Origin: Stutzerimonas stutzeri
GTDB lineage: Bacteria > Pseudomonadota > Gammaproteobacteria > Pseudomonadales > Pseudomonadaceae
NCBI RefSeq assembly: GCF_009789555.1
Contig: NZ_CP046902.1
Coordinates: 856,001 to 920,000 of the forward strand
DNA: 64,000 nt
Direction: 5' to 3'
The position numbers and the translations under genes were made by a program. The stretch's first letter is position 1. Every line of letters begins with the position of its first letter. This document shows, piece after piece, positions 1 through 8,655 of this stretch. The notes beneath the pieces are model-generated. The model had not been told where the DNA came from and did no database searches. It saw only the letters and a list, made by a program, of their open reading frames with translations.

Positions 1-14
1 AGCGTGTCGTTCAT
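1..14 (-). CDS. 5' end of an unidentified minus-strand gene (cut by window edge)
   Basis: Only about four codons are visible (M-N-D-T...). An ATG on the minus strand at 12-14 is preceded, at a normal distance, by a purine-rich AGAGGAAA ribosome-binding-like sequence. The gene would be divergent from the phosphatase gene that follows, with an AT-rich spacer between them. Nothing can be said about its product. Confidence 0.4.
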
Positions 15-87
15 TGTTGTTTCCTCTGGGTATGCAGCCACACGATGGCGCGACGACTGGACCGGGGCAGGGCAAATCATAAAAGCG

Positions 88-119
88 GTTACTTATTCTT
101 TAAAATAATGTTTAGTAAC
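88..119. promoter_or_regulatory. AT-rich divergent promoter region with inverted repeat
   Basis: The spacer between the left-edge gene and the phosphatase gene contains an unusually AT-rich block for this genome. It carries a dyad: GTTACT at 88-93 and AGTAAC at 114-119, with a shorter TTATT/AATAA repeat inside. This could be an operator or a promoter region for either gene. No factor can be named. Confidence 0.3.
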
Positions 120-208
120 ATTTATAGACTGTTTTGGAATATATGGCTCGCGCGCGGGTCGGCCAACCCCGCGGGGTTCGTTACACTCGGGTTCCCTCGC
201 CCGTCACC

Positions 209-2170
209 ATGAGTTGTTGCATGCCCAATCCCGCGCCGTCCGATGCCGTTACGACTCTGCCGCTTGTGCTCGCCGGCCCGATCCTGCGGCGGCTCGAGGC
301 CGGACGCCTGGTGCTCTGGCTGGTGGGCAGCGAGTCGCTGTCGCTGCGTCTGGCGCTGCACCCGGAGGGCGAGGCGGCGCGTGTGGTGACGCTGGACGAA
401 GAGGGTTGCCGCCGCCTACGCCTGGGCACCTCGGCCTGGCTGCATCTGGTGGACGTTCGTCTGGAGGTGCCGCTGCCCCGGGATCGCCTGGTCGAGTACG
501 ACGTCCTGGTGGCGCGCAACGGCGTCACCCGGGGAGTCGCCGATTGGGCGCCGCACCTGATTCACGGGGGCACCGAACGTCCGGCCTTCGTCATCCGTTC
601 GCGCTATGACGACCTGCTGCACGGCTCCTGCCGCAAGCCGCATTATCCAGCGGCGGATGGGTTGCTGGTGGTCGACGCGCTGGTGGCCGACGTGCGCCAG
701 GACCCGCTGCGTTGGCCCGCGGCGCTTCTGATGACCGGCGATCAGGTCTACGCAGACGATGTCGCCGGGCCAACCCTGGTGGCCATCCACGCGCTTATCC
801 GCCGTCTGGGCCTGTATGGCGAATGCCTGGAGGGGGCGGTGGTCGCCGACAGTGACGAGCTGATGACCCATCCGGCGACTTACTACCGGCGCGAGCAATT
901 ACTGCCGGCGTTCAAATCCAACGAGGCCTTGCGCGAGCGCTTCTTCGGCGGCGTGGAGAAGCCGGTATTCACGACCTCCAATGCGCATAACCATCTGGTC
1001 TCGCTGGGGGAGGTACTGGCCATGTACCTGCTGGTCTGGTCGCCGCTGCCCTGGCAGCTGATCGAGCTGCAGGCGCCGCCGCTGGACGGCGACCTGGCCG
1101 AGCGCTATGCCCGAGAGGCGCGCTGCATCGAGGCCTTCCGCGCAGGCCTGCCGCAGGTCGCGCGGGCCCTGGCACATCTGCCGTCGCTGATGATCTTCGA
1201 TGATCACGACATCACCGACGACTGGAACCTTAGCGCGCGCTGGGAACAGACCGCCTACGGTCACCCGTTTTCGCGCCGTATCATCGGTAACGCGTTGCTT
1301 GGCTATCTTCTCTGCCAGGGCTGGGGCAATGCGCCCGATGGCTTTGCCGCACCGCTGGATGCAATCGAGACGCTACTGGCGAGCGGCGACGATGGCAGGC
1401 TCGACTGCGCCTTGCATGATCGGGTGGTGGACGAGGTGCTGCATCGTGGTGACTGGGGCTACGTACTGCCCAGCGATCCGCCGCTGGTGGTACTCGACAC
1501 CCGCACCCGCCGATGGCGCAGCGAGCGCAACCTGAGCCGCCCGTCGGGCTTGATGGATTGGGAAGCGCTCACCGATTTCCAGCAGGAACTGCTCGATCAT
1601 CGCTCGGTGATCATCGTCTCGCCGGCACCGATGTTCGGCGTCAAGCTGATCGAGACCGTGCAGCGTGTGTTCAGTTGGGCCGGGCTGTCGCTGTTGGTCG
1701 ACGCGGAAAACTGGATGGCGCATCGCGGTGCTGCCCAGGTGATGCTCAACATCTTTCGGCATACCCGCACGCCGGGCAACTATGTGATCCTCTCCGGCGA
1801 TGTGCATTACTCCTTTGCCTATGAGGTGCGCATTCGCGGCCGTGCTGAAGGGCCGCGCCTGTGGCAGATCACCAGCAGCGGGGTGAAGAACGAATTTCCG
1901 CGGCGCCTGCTGGATTTTTTCGACCGCCTCAACCGCTGGCTGTACTCGCCCCGTTCGCCGCTGAACTGGTTCACCAAGCGCCGCCGTGTCCGGGTCCAGC
2001 CGTGGCTGCCGAGTCGCAGCCAGTCCGGCGAACGGTTGTGGAACGGCGCCGGTATCGGGCGCGTCCGGCTCGACGCCGAGGGTCGGCCGGTGCGTGTGGA
2101 ACAGCTCAACGCCGACGGCTCGCCCCCGGTGGCTTTCGCGCCCGAGCGCGATGAGCGCAACCTCAGCTGA
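209..2170 (+). CDS. PhoD-like metallophosphatase (alkaline phosphatase D family)
   Basis: The product is about 653 residues and probably a phosphodiesterase or phosphomonoesterase of the PhoD-like metallophosphatase family. Metal-ligand motifs are visible in the family order: GDQVYAD near residue 176, IFDDHDITDDWN near 331, and ILSGDVHYSF near 529. I chose ATG 209. An in-frame start further upstream at 134 would add 25 residues of unlikely sequence, and ATG 221 is also possible. No signal peptide or Tat motif is evident, so a cytoplasmic or peripheral location is likely, unlike classical secreted PhoD. The 3' end overlaps the convergent HAD gene by 8 bp. The substrate is unknown. Confidence 0.85.
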   Translation: MSCCMPNPAPSDAVTTLPLVLAGPILRRLEAGRLVLWLVGSESLSLRLALHPEGEAARVVTLDEEGCRRLRLGTSAWLHLVDVRLEVPLPRDRLVEYDVLVARNGVTRGVADWAPHLIHGGTERPAFVIRSRYDDLLHGSCRKPHYPAADGLLVVDALVADVRQDPLRWPAALLMTGDQVYADDVAGPTLVAIHALIRRLGLYGECLEGAVVADSDELMTHPATYYRREQLLPAFKSNEALRERFFGGVEKPVFTTSNAHNHLVSLGEVLAMYLLVWSPLPWQLIELQAPPLDGDLAERYAREARCIEAFRAGLPQVARALAHLPSLMIFDDHDITDDWNLSARWEQTAYGHPFSRRIIGNALLGYLLCQGWGNAPDGFAAPLDAIETLLASGDDGRLDCALHDRVVDEVLHRGDWGYVLPSDPPLVVLDTRTRRWRSERNLSRPSGLMDWEALTDFQQELLDHRSVIIVSPAPMFGVKLIETVQRVFSWAGLSLLVDAENWMAHRGAAQVMLNIFRHTRTPGNYVILSGDVHYSFAYEVRIRGRAEGPRLWQITSSGVKNEFPRRLLDFFDRLNRWLYSPRSPLNWFTKRRRVRVQPWLPSRSQSGERLWNGAGIGRVRLDAEGRPVRVEQLNADGSPPVAFAPERDERNLS

Positions 2171-2807
2171 ACGCGTCGCGCAGCTGCGCAAGTGTCGCGT
2201 AGTAATAGGCGGGCGACTCGGCCATCAGTTCGGCGTGGCTGCCGAAGCCGTAGCCCACCGCCGCCGCGCGCAGCCCGTTGCGGTGCGCCCCGATCAGATC
2301 GTGCTTGCGATCGCCGATCATCAGGGTCTGGTCCGGCTCGAGGCGTTCCTCGGCGAGCACGTGGCGAATCAGTTCGCCCTTATCGGTGCGGGTGCCGTCC
2401 AGCTCGCTGCCGTAGATGACCTTGAAATGGTGATCGAAGGCGAAATGCCGGGCAATCTCACGGGCAAATACCGATGGCTTGGAGGTGGCGACATACAGTG
2501 TCCGCCCTTGGCCGCGCAGGTGCTCGAGCAATTCCAGGACGCCTTCGAACAGTAGGTTCTCGTAGAGTCCCAGCGTCTGGAACCGCTCACGGTAGAAGCC
2601 CACCGCCTGCCACGCGCGCGTTTCGTCGAAGTCGTAGAACTGCATGAACGCCTGTAACAGCGGCGGGCCGATGAAGGGCTCAAGCTTGCCCAGGTCAGGC
2701 TCATCGATGTCCAGCTTGGCCAGCGCGTACTGGATGGACCGGGTGATGCCCTCGCGCGGGTCGGTAAGTGTGCCGTCGAGGTCGAACAGAAGGGTGGGCT
2801 GGTGCAT
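2163..2807 (-). CDS. HAD-superfamily hydrolase, phosphoglycolate phosphatase-like
   Basis: The 214-residue protein has the HAD phosphatase motifs: the nucleophile motif DLDGTLTD near residue 9, a motif II Ser/Thr in VATSKPS, and a motif III/IV acidic pair in MIGDRKHD. A helical cap (C1 type) lies between motifs I and II, as in Gph-like subfamily IA enzymes. The start ATG at 2807 follows the carbonic anhydrase-like gene by about 50 bp on the same strand, so the two may be co-transcribed. I recall the same neighbourhood in P. aeruginosa near PA0065/PA0066. The substrate is not determined by the sequence. Confidence 0.85.
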   Translation of the reverse strand: MHQPTLLFDLDGTLTDPREGITRSIQYALAKLDIDEPDLGKLEPFIGPPLLQAFMQFYDFDETRAWQAVGFYRERFQTLGLYENLLFEGVLELLEHLRGQGRTLYVATSKPSVFAREIARHFAFDHHFKVIYGSELDGTRTDKGELIRHVLAEERLEPDQTLMIGDRKHDLIGAHRNGLRAAAVGYGFGSHAELMAESPAYYYATLAQLRDAFS

Positions 2808-2860
2808 GGATTGACTCGTCGAGATGTGGGCGTCTGGCTGGCTTGCGGCACTGGATGGCT

Positions 2861-3403
2861 TCAGGTGCCTTCGGCCATGTGCAGGTTCTTCAACTTCACG
2901 TAGTTGCCGGCGGTGTAGCTGAAAAAGCTGCGCTCCTTGTCGGTCAGTGGGCGTGCCTGTTTCACCGGGCTGCCGACGTACAGGTAGCCGCTGACCAGCG
3001 TCTTGCCTGGTGGCACCAGGCTGCCGGCACCGATGATCACCTCGTCCTGCACCACGGCGCCGTCCATCACGATCGAGCCCATGCCGACCAGGATGCGGCT
3101 GCCCAGCGTACAGCCGTGCAGGGTGACCTTGTGGCCCACGGTGACCTCGTCGCCAATGGTCAGCGGAAAACCGTCCGGGTTGAACGGGCCGGCATGAGTG
3201 ATGTGCAGCACGCTGCCATCCTGGATGCTGGTCCGCGAGCCGATGCGGATGCGGTGCATGTCGCCGCGGACCACGGTCAGCGGCCATACCGAACTGTCTG
3301 CGCCGATTTCGATGTCGCCGATGAGTACCGCGCTGGGGTCGACGAACACCCGCTCTCCGAGTTTCGGGGTGTGATCCTGATAGGTGCGTATGTTCACGGG
3401 CAT
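2861..3403 (-). CDS. gamma carbonic anhydrase family protein, YrdA-like
   Basis: The product of about 180 residues is a left-handed beta-helix (hexapeptide repeat) protein. Its pattern closely matches E. coli YrdA: a VVRGDMH segment, a TSIQDGSVLHITH segment with a His ligand, TVGHKVTLHGC with two further His ligands, and SGYLYVGSPVKQ. The three metal-ligand histidines of gamma carbonic anhydrases therefore appear present, though activity of YrdA-type proteins is uncertain. The start is ambiguous: ATG 3403 sits immediately against an AGGAG, while an in-frame GTG at 3397 has better spacing to the same ribosome site. A start at 3427 has no ribosome site. Confidence 0.85.
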   Translation of the reverse strand: MPVNIRTYQDHTPKLGERVFVDPSAVLIGDIEIGADSSVWPLTVVRGDMHRIRIGSRTSIQDGSVLHITHAGPFNPDGFPLTIGDEVTVGHKVTLHGCTLGSRILVGMGSIVMDGAVVQDEVIIGAGSLVPPGKTLVSGYLYVGSPVKQARPLTDKERSFFSYTAGNYVKLKNLHMAEGT

Positions 3404-3466
3404 CTCCTGAGGTCGCAGCGGGGTCATCGGCGAGCGGCCGATACCGGACGGTAGCCTGCGCGATGA

Positions 3467-4282
3467 TTAATTGACACGGCCGCCTGGCACGCCGGGGCGA
3501 AAGAATTCGCCTGGCGTGGCGCCGAATTGTTCGCGAAACGCGGCGATGAATGCCGATAACGATTCGTAGCCGCAGCCCAGCGCCACGTCGGTCACGCGTT
3601 CGCCGCGCTCCAGAGCGGGCAATGCGCTGAGTAGCCGCAGGCGCTGGCGCCAGGCGCGAAAGGTCAGCCCGGTTTCGCGCAGAAACAGCCGGCTCAACGT
3701 GCGTTCGGACACGTTCAACGTGCGGCTCCAGTCAGCCAGCCCTTCCTGGGAGTCGGGATGGGCCTGCAGACGCTTGCACAGCCGTTGCAGGCGCGGTTCG
3801 GCCGGCAACGGTAGCACCAGCTCGACTTCCGGTGCGCAGCCAAGCTGATCGAGTAGCACCTGCACCAGCCGACCCTCGGCGCCGTCTTCGGCATAGGCTT
3901 CGGGCAAGGTGCTGAAATGGCGGATCAACTCGCGCAGCAGGGGGCTCACTTGCAGTACACGGCAATGCGCCGGTGCATCGCCTGCCACGCTGCGATCGAT
4001 GTACAGGCTGCGGATGCAGGTGTCCGGCGCGCAGAATACCTGGTGCGAGACCCCGGCGGGTATCCACACGGCGCGCAGCGGCGGCGCAATGAAGCGACCC
4101 ATCTCGGTGCGCACTTCGAGTACCCCTTCTACCGCATGGGACAGCTGCACCCAGGGGTGGCTGTGGCGATAACCCAGCTTGAGATTGGGCGGTGAGTCGA
4201 GTTGTCCATAGACAGGGCGAGGAAGCCGTTCGAGTTCGCTAAGGCGCGCCATCAAGGCGAGACTGTGTCCGTTTGAAGACAT
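3467..4282 (-). CDS. AraC-family transcriptional regulator
   Basis: This 271-residue protein has an N-terminal cupin-type sensor (HPWVQLSHAVEGVLEV, with PAGVSHQVF) and a C-terminal double helix-turn-helix of the AraC/XylS family. Recognisable elements there are SERTLSRLFLRETGLTF and DVALGCGYESLSAFIAAF. Start ATG 4282 (M-S-S-N-G-H) gives the expected length; longer in-frame starts run antisense through the neighbouring transporter gene and are rejected. It is divergent from the symporter gene with an 84-bp spacer, the usual arrangement for local control, so that gene is its most likely target. The effector is unknown. Confidence 0.9.
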   Translation of the reverse strand: MSSNGHSLALMARLSELERLPRPVYGQLDSPPNLKLGYRHSHPWVQLSHAVEGVLEVRTEMGRFIAPPLRAVWIPAGVSHQVFCAPDTCIRSLYIDRSVAGDAPAHCRVLQVSPLLRELIRHFSTLPEAYAEDGAEGRLVQVLLDQLGCAPEVELVLPLPAEPRLQRLCKRLQAHPDSQEGLADWSRTLNVSERTLSRLFLRETGLTFRAWRQRLRLLSALPALERGERVTDVALGCGYESLSAFIAAFREQFGATPGEFFRPGVPGGRVN

Positions 4283-4366
4283 TTCGTGCCTGCTTGGCGT
4301 TAGTCGGAAACTGGCGTCCACGTTAAGGTCCATTTTCGTTGCCCGCAAGCCCTGAGGAATTCGTAG

Positions 4367-5356
4367 ATGGCCAAGCTCCGCATACTGTTCGACAACTTCA
4401 CGCTCGCCCTGCTCGCGGTCATGGCGATCGCCACGGTGTTCCCGTGTGAAGGTCGGGGCGCGGTGTTCTTCGATTGGCTCACCACGCTGGCGATTGCGCT
4501 GCTGTTCTTCATGCATGGCGCGAAGCTGTCGCGCGAGGCGATCCTCGCTGGCGCCGGCCACTGGCGTCTGCATCTGCTGGTGTTCGCCTGTACCTTCGTC
4601 CTGTTTCCGTTGCTTGGGCTGGCGCTCAAGCCGGTGCTGACTCCGCTGGTGGGCACCGAGCTGTACCTGGGCATGCTGTACCTCTGTGCCCTGCCGGCAA
4701 CGGTGCAATCGGCGATTGCCTTCACCTCGCTGGCGCGTGGCAACATCCCGGCGGCGATCTGCAGTGCAGCGGCATCGAGCCTGATCGGCATTTTCCTTAC
4801 GCCGGTGCTGGTGCTGTTGTTGATGGGCGTAGAAGGCGAAGCCGGCTCGACGCTGGATTCCATCGGCAAGATCGTCATGCAATTGCTGGTGCCCTTTATC
4901 GCCGGCCAGATTGCCCGTCGCTGGATCGGCGACTGGGTGACCCGCAACAAGGGCTGGTTGAAAACCGTGGACCAGAGCTCGATCCTGCTGGTCATCTATG
5001 TCGCCTTCAGTGGCGCGGTGGTCGAGGGGCTCTGGCGCCTGGTGCCGCTGACCCATTTGCTGGGTCTGGTGCTGGCCTGTTGCCTGCTGCTGGCGATCGT
5101 ATTGTGGCTCACGCAGTTCCTCGCCAAGCGGCTGGGCTTCGATCTGGAAGACCGCATCACGATTCTGTTCGCCGGCTCGAAGAAGAGCCTCGCCACCGGC
5201 GTGCCCATGGCGCAGGTGCTGTTCGCCACCCATGCGGTGGGGATGATCATCCTGCCGCTGATGATCTTCCATCAGATTCAGCTGATGGTCTGTGCAGTGC
5301 TGGCTCAGCGCTATGCGCGACGCCCCGAATTGCCTGAGCAGGCGGCTGTCCAATAG
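4367..5356 (+). CDS. bile acid:sodium symporter (BASS) family transporter, YfeH-like
   Basis: The 329-residue integral membrane protein has about nine or ten hydrophobic helices. It carries features of the SBF-like branch of the BASS superfamily: LFFMHGAKLSREA near residue 45, CALPATVQSAIAFTSLARGN near 110, and AGSKKSLATGVPMAQVLF near 270, which contains a cation-site-like polar stretch. Members move organic anions with sodium across the inner membrane, but the substrate cannot be read from the sequence. It starts 84 bp from a divergent AraC regulator. Termination is followed by an ordinary 130-bp spacer before prlC. Confidence 0.85.
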   Translation: MAKLRILFDNFTLALLAVMAIATVFPCEGRGAVFFDWLTTLAIALLFFMHGAKLSREAILAGAGHWRLHLLVFACTFVLFPLLGLALKPVLTPLVGTELYLGMLYLCALPATVQSAIAFTSLARGNIPAAICSAAASSLIGIFLTPVLVLLLMGVEGEAGSTLDSIGKIVMQLLVPFIAGQIARRWIGDWVTRNKGWLKTVDQSSILLVIYVAFSGAVVEGLWRLVPLTHLLGLVLACCLLLAIVLWLTQFLAKRLGFDLEDRITILFAGSKKSLATGVPMAQVLFATHAVGMIILPLMIFHQIQLMVCAVLAQRYARRPELPEQAAVQ

Positions 5357-5489
5357 CCGTATGGATGTCCGCACGCTGCGCCGTTTCGTTGGAAATAGAG
5401 CGGCGCTATCGCCTCGTTTCCAGGCTGCGCGGTCGGGCATTTGTCTTTAACATGCACGGGTGATTATTTCTTCAGAAGGGGCAACCGCC

Positions 5490-7538
5490 GTGACCGATAC
5501 CAACCCGCTGCTTCGGGACTTCGACCTGCCGCCCTATTCCGAAATCGGACCGGAGCACGTCGAGCCGGCGATCGACACCATCCTTGGCGACAACCGTGTC
5601 GCCTTGCAGGAACTGCTCAGCCGCCCCGCCGAAAACCTCGACTGGTCGACCCTGGTGGTCGGCCTGGACGAAATGAACGAGCGCCTCAGTCGTGCCTGGG
5701 GCCCGGTCAGCCACCTCAATGCGGTGCGCAACAACCCCGAGTTGCGCAATGCCTACGAGGCCTGCCTGCCCAAGCTGTCCGCCTATGCCACCGAACTCGG
5801 CCAGAACGCCGATCTGTTCGCCGCCTATCAGGCGCTGGCGTTGAGCCCCGAGGCCGACGGCTTCGATGTGGCGCAAAAGACCATCATCGAGCACGCGCTG
5901 CGCGATTTCCGCCTGTCCGGTATCGATCTGCCGCCGGCCGAACAGCAGCGTTTCGGCGCGATCCGCATGAAGCTCGCCGAGCTTGGCAGCAAATTTTCCA
6001 ACCAACTGCTCGATGCCACCCAAGCCTGGACCAAGCACGTCACCGATGAAAGCCTGCTGGCTGGCGTCACCGAGTCGGCCAAGGCACAGATGGCCGAAGC
6101 GGCCCAGGCCAAGGAACTCGATGGCTGGCTGATCAGCCTGGAATTTCCCAGCTATTACGCAGTGATGACCTACGCCGACCACCGCCCGCTGCGCGAAGAG
6201 GTCTACATCGCCTATTCCACCCGCGCCTCCGATCAGGGCCCGAATGCCGGTCAGTTCGACAACGGCCCGGTGATGGAAGAGATCCTCGACCTGCGTCAGG
6301 AACTGGCCCAGCTGCTGGGCTTCGGCAACTACGCCGAGCTGTCACTGGCGACCAAGATGGCCGATAGCACCGATCAGGTACTCGGCTTTCTGCGCGATCT
6401 GGCCACACGCAGCAAGCCGTTCGCCGAGCGCGACCTGAAGGAGCTGCGCGCGTTCGCCGCCGAGCAGGGCGTCAGCGACCTGCAGAGCTGGGACGTCAAC
6501 TACTTCGGCGAGAAGCTGCGCCAGCAACGCTACAGCCTGAACCAGGAAGAGCTGCGCGCCTACTTCCCGATCGACAAGGTCTTGTCCGGGCTGTTCGCCA
6601 TCGTCCAGCGCCTGTACGGGATCAAGATCCACGAACTGGAAACATTCGACAGCTGGCACCCGGATGTGCGTCTGTTCGAGATCCGGGAGAACGGTGAGCA
6701 CGTCGGGCGGTTTTTCTTCGATCTTTATGCGCGCGCCAACAAGCGTGGCGGTGCCTGGATGGACGGTGCCCGCGACAAGCGCCGCACCTGCCTCGGTACG
6801 CTGCAGACGCCGGTGGCCAACCTGGTGTGCAATTTCACGCCGCCGGTAGGCGAGCGCCCGGCGCTGCTGACTCACGACGAAGTGACCACGCTGTTCCATG
6901 AGTTCGGCCATGGCCTGCACCATCTGCTGACGCAGGTCGAGCATGCCGGTGCTTCCGGCATCAACGGTGTGGCCTGGGACGCGGTGGAACTGCCGAGCCA
7001 GTTCATGGAAAACTGGTGCTGGGACCCCGAAGGCCTGGCGCTGATTTCCGGCCACTACCAGACCGGCGAGCGCCTGCCGCAGGACAAGCTGGACCAGATG
7101 CTGGCCGCGAAGAACTTCCAGTCGGGCCTGATAATGGTGCGTCAGTTGGAGTTCTCGCTGTTCGACTTCGAACTGCACGCCACGCATGGCGACGGGCGCA
7201 GCGTACTCGAGGTGTTGGAGAGCGTTCGCCAAGAGGTCTCGGTGATGCGTCCGCCGGCCAGCAACCGCTTTCCCAACAGCTTCGCGCATATTTTTTCCGG
7301 CGGTTACGCCGCCGGCTACTACAGCTACAAATGGGCCGAGGTGCTGTCTTCGGATGCCTTTTCGCGCTTCGAGGAGGAGGGCGTGTTCAATGCCGAAACC
7401 GGCCGCGCGTTCCGTGACGCCATCCTGGCGCGCGGCGGTTCCCAGGAACCGATGGTGCTGTTCGTCGATTTCCGTGGCCGCGAGCCGTCCACCGACGCCC
7501 TGCTGCGCCACCTCGGCCTGAGCGAGGAGGTCGCATGA
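5490..7538 (+). CDS. prlC: oligopeptidase A (M3 family zinc peptidase)
   Basis: The product is a cytoplasmic zinc metallopeptidase that degrades peptides, including cleaved signal peptides. The 682-residue protein aligns along its length with E. coli PrlC. The zinc motif HEFGHGLHH lies near residue 470, and the downstream Glu ligand region is ENWCWDPEGLA. I chose a GTG start at 5490 (V-T-D-T-N-P-L-L), which has an AGAAGGGG ribosome site and matches the family N-terminus; the longer frame from 5460 adds ten unlikely residues. The stop overlaps the following zinc-ribbon gene in an ATGA junction, implying translational coupling. Confidence 0.97.
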   Translation: MTDTNPLLRDFDLPPYSEIGPEHVEPAIDTILGDNRVALQELLSRPAENLDWSTLVVGLDEMNERLSRAWGPVSHLNAVRNNPELRNAYEACLPKLSAYATELGQNADLFAAYQALALSPEADGFDVAQKTIIEHALRDFRLSGIDLPPAEQQRFGAIRMKLAELGSKFSNQLLDATQAWTKHVTDESLLAGVTESAKAQMAEAAQAKELDGWLISLEFPSYYAVMTYADHRPLREEVYIAYSTRASDQGPNAGQFDNGPVMEEILDLRQELAQLLGFGNYAELSLATKMADSTDQVLGFLRDLATRSKPFAERDLKELRAFAAEQGVSDLQSWDVNYFGEKLRQQRYSLNQEELRAYFPIDKVLSGLFAIVQRLYGIKIHELETFDSWHPDVRLFEIRENGEHVGRFFFDLYARANKRGGAWMDGARDKRRTCLGTLQTPVANLVCNFTPPVGERPALLTHDEVTTLFHEFGHGLHHLLTQVEHAGASGINGVAWDAVELPSQFMENWCWDPEGLALISGHYQTGERLPQDKLDQMLAAKNFQSGLIMVRQLEFSLFDFELHATHGDGRSVLEVLESVRQEVSVMRPPASNRFPNSFAHIFSGGYAAGYYSYKWAEVLSSDAFSRFEEEGVFNAETGRAFRDAILARGGSQEPMVLFVDFRGREPSTDALLRHLGLSEEVA

Positions 7539-7813
7539 CCGATAGCCCCAGGGTAACCACCAAACGCTTCATTGCCGGTGCGGTGTGCCCGGCATGCAGC
7601 GCCACCGACAGCATCAAGATGTGGGACGTTGACGGCGTTCCGCATCGCGAGTGCGTCGAATGCGGCTATGCCGACACGCTCAACGCCCAGGGCCAATCGG
7701 TGCCCTCGGAGCTGGGTACGCGGGTCAACCAGGGCAAGCCGAAGGCGGCCGACCCGCAGGTGCAGGCGGTGCAGTTCTTTCCCAATCCCAAACTGAAGAA
7801 AAAGCCCGACTGA
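7535..7813 (+). CDS. yheV: YheV-family zinc-ribbon protein
   Basis: This 92-residue protein has a zinc ribbon made of CPAC near residue 18 and CVECGY near residue 37, followed by a basic C-terminus (KLKKKPD). It matches the YheV family, which is found next to prlC in E. coli and Pseudomonas. The ATG overlaps the prlC stop by 4 bp, so the two are co-translated. The function of YheV is not established; the fixed neighbourhood suggests a role linked to PrlC. Confidence 0.85.
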   Translation: MTDSPRVTTKRFIAGAVCPACSATDSIKMWDVDGVPHRECVECGYADTLNAQGQSVPSELGTRVNQGKPKAADPQVQAVQFFPNPKLKKKPD

Positions 7814-7831
7814 TCGACGGGAGGGTCGCTC

Positions 7832-8596
7832 ATGTGGCATCTCACCTGTGGCGACCTTGCGGCCGACTGCATACGACCGTTGCTGGGCGATGGCGAAGCG
7901 ATCCATGTGCTGCGTGACGACCTCGCCGTCGGGCCGCTGGTCGACATCCAATCCCCACCGTGCGCGGAGCGCGTGGCGTTCTGGGAGCGCCTCTGGCCGG
8001 ACGCGCTGGTGCCGCGACCGGATTTCACAGGGATTGGCGCCGACGCCGAGTGGCTGGCGCAGCTGGGCCGCCAGTCGCGCTCAGTGCTCGTCTGGCATGG
8101 CGACAGCGCCAGCGAACAATTGATGCTGGCCCGCGTGGCGGCGGCCCTCGACGCGTCGTCGTTGCGGTTGCGGGAGGTGGTTTGCGGTACTGGCGACAGC
8201 CGCGTCGGCACGCGGATGGCGGTGTCCATGCACTCGCCGGACGCGCTGGCGGCGCTCTATCAGCCACGCACGGTCGAGCCGCTCAGGCGCGCCGGGCTCG
8301 CCAGCCAATGGCGCACGGCGGTGCGGGAAAACGCGGCCGTACGGCGCTGGGTGGACGGGCGCTTCGTGAGTGAGGACTACGCGCGCATCGATCAGGCCTT
8401 GACCGCCGCCTGTATCGGCGACGAGAAACCACTGGCCCGGGCCATGGCCGATGTGATGGGCCACTGCGACGGATTCTTCCCCACTGACCTGTTCCTCTAC
8501 TGGCGAGCTCGCGAGCTGGCCAGGCGGGGCGTGATCGAACTGAGCGACCGCGCCGCGGCGCACTACACCGGCGTGCAGGTTCGCGGCGCGGGCTGA
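7832..8596 (+). CDS. DUF1835 domain-containing protein
   Basis: The 254-residue soluble protein begins with MWHLTCGDLAAD and HVLRDDLAVGP, which are typical of the N-terminal DUF1835 domain. A C-terminal part (about 160-250) resembles the companion DUF3658 region. No catalytic motif is recognised. It follows yheV by 18 bp on the same strand with a GGAGGG-like ribosome site, so it is probably the last gene of the prlC operon. The function is unknown. Confidence 0.75.
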   Translation: MWHLTCGDLAADCIRPLLGDGEAIHVLRDDLAVGPLVDIQSPPCAERVAFWERLWPDALVPRPDFTGIGADAEWLAQLGRQSRSVLVWHGDSASEQLMLARVAAALDASSLRLREVVCGTGDSRVGTRMAVSMHSPDALAALYQPRTVEPLRRAGLASQWRTAVRENAAVRRWVDGRFVSEDYARIDQALTAACIGDEKPLARAMADVMGHCDGFFPTDLFLYWRARELARRGVIELSDRAAAHYTGVQVRGAG

Positions 8597-8655
8597 GCGT
8601 CAGGTATCGCCAGTGCATGCCCCGGCCATCCGCGCCAACCGACCCAGGGGCGGGT

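Noticed and set aside
4283..5440. N-terminal extension of the AraC gene through the symporter gene
   Set aside because: The extension is antisense to a clear transporter; the AraC family length fits start 4282.
6342..7511. Minus-strand ORF of 389 codons
   Set aside because: Antisense to prlC, whose reading frame is unambiguous; low-complexity His/Gln/Arg composition.
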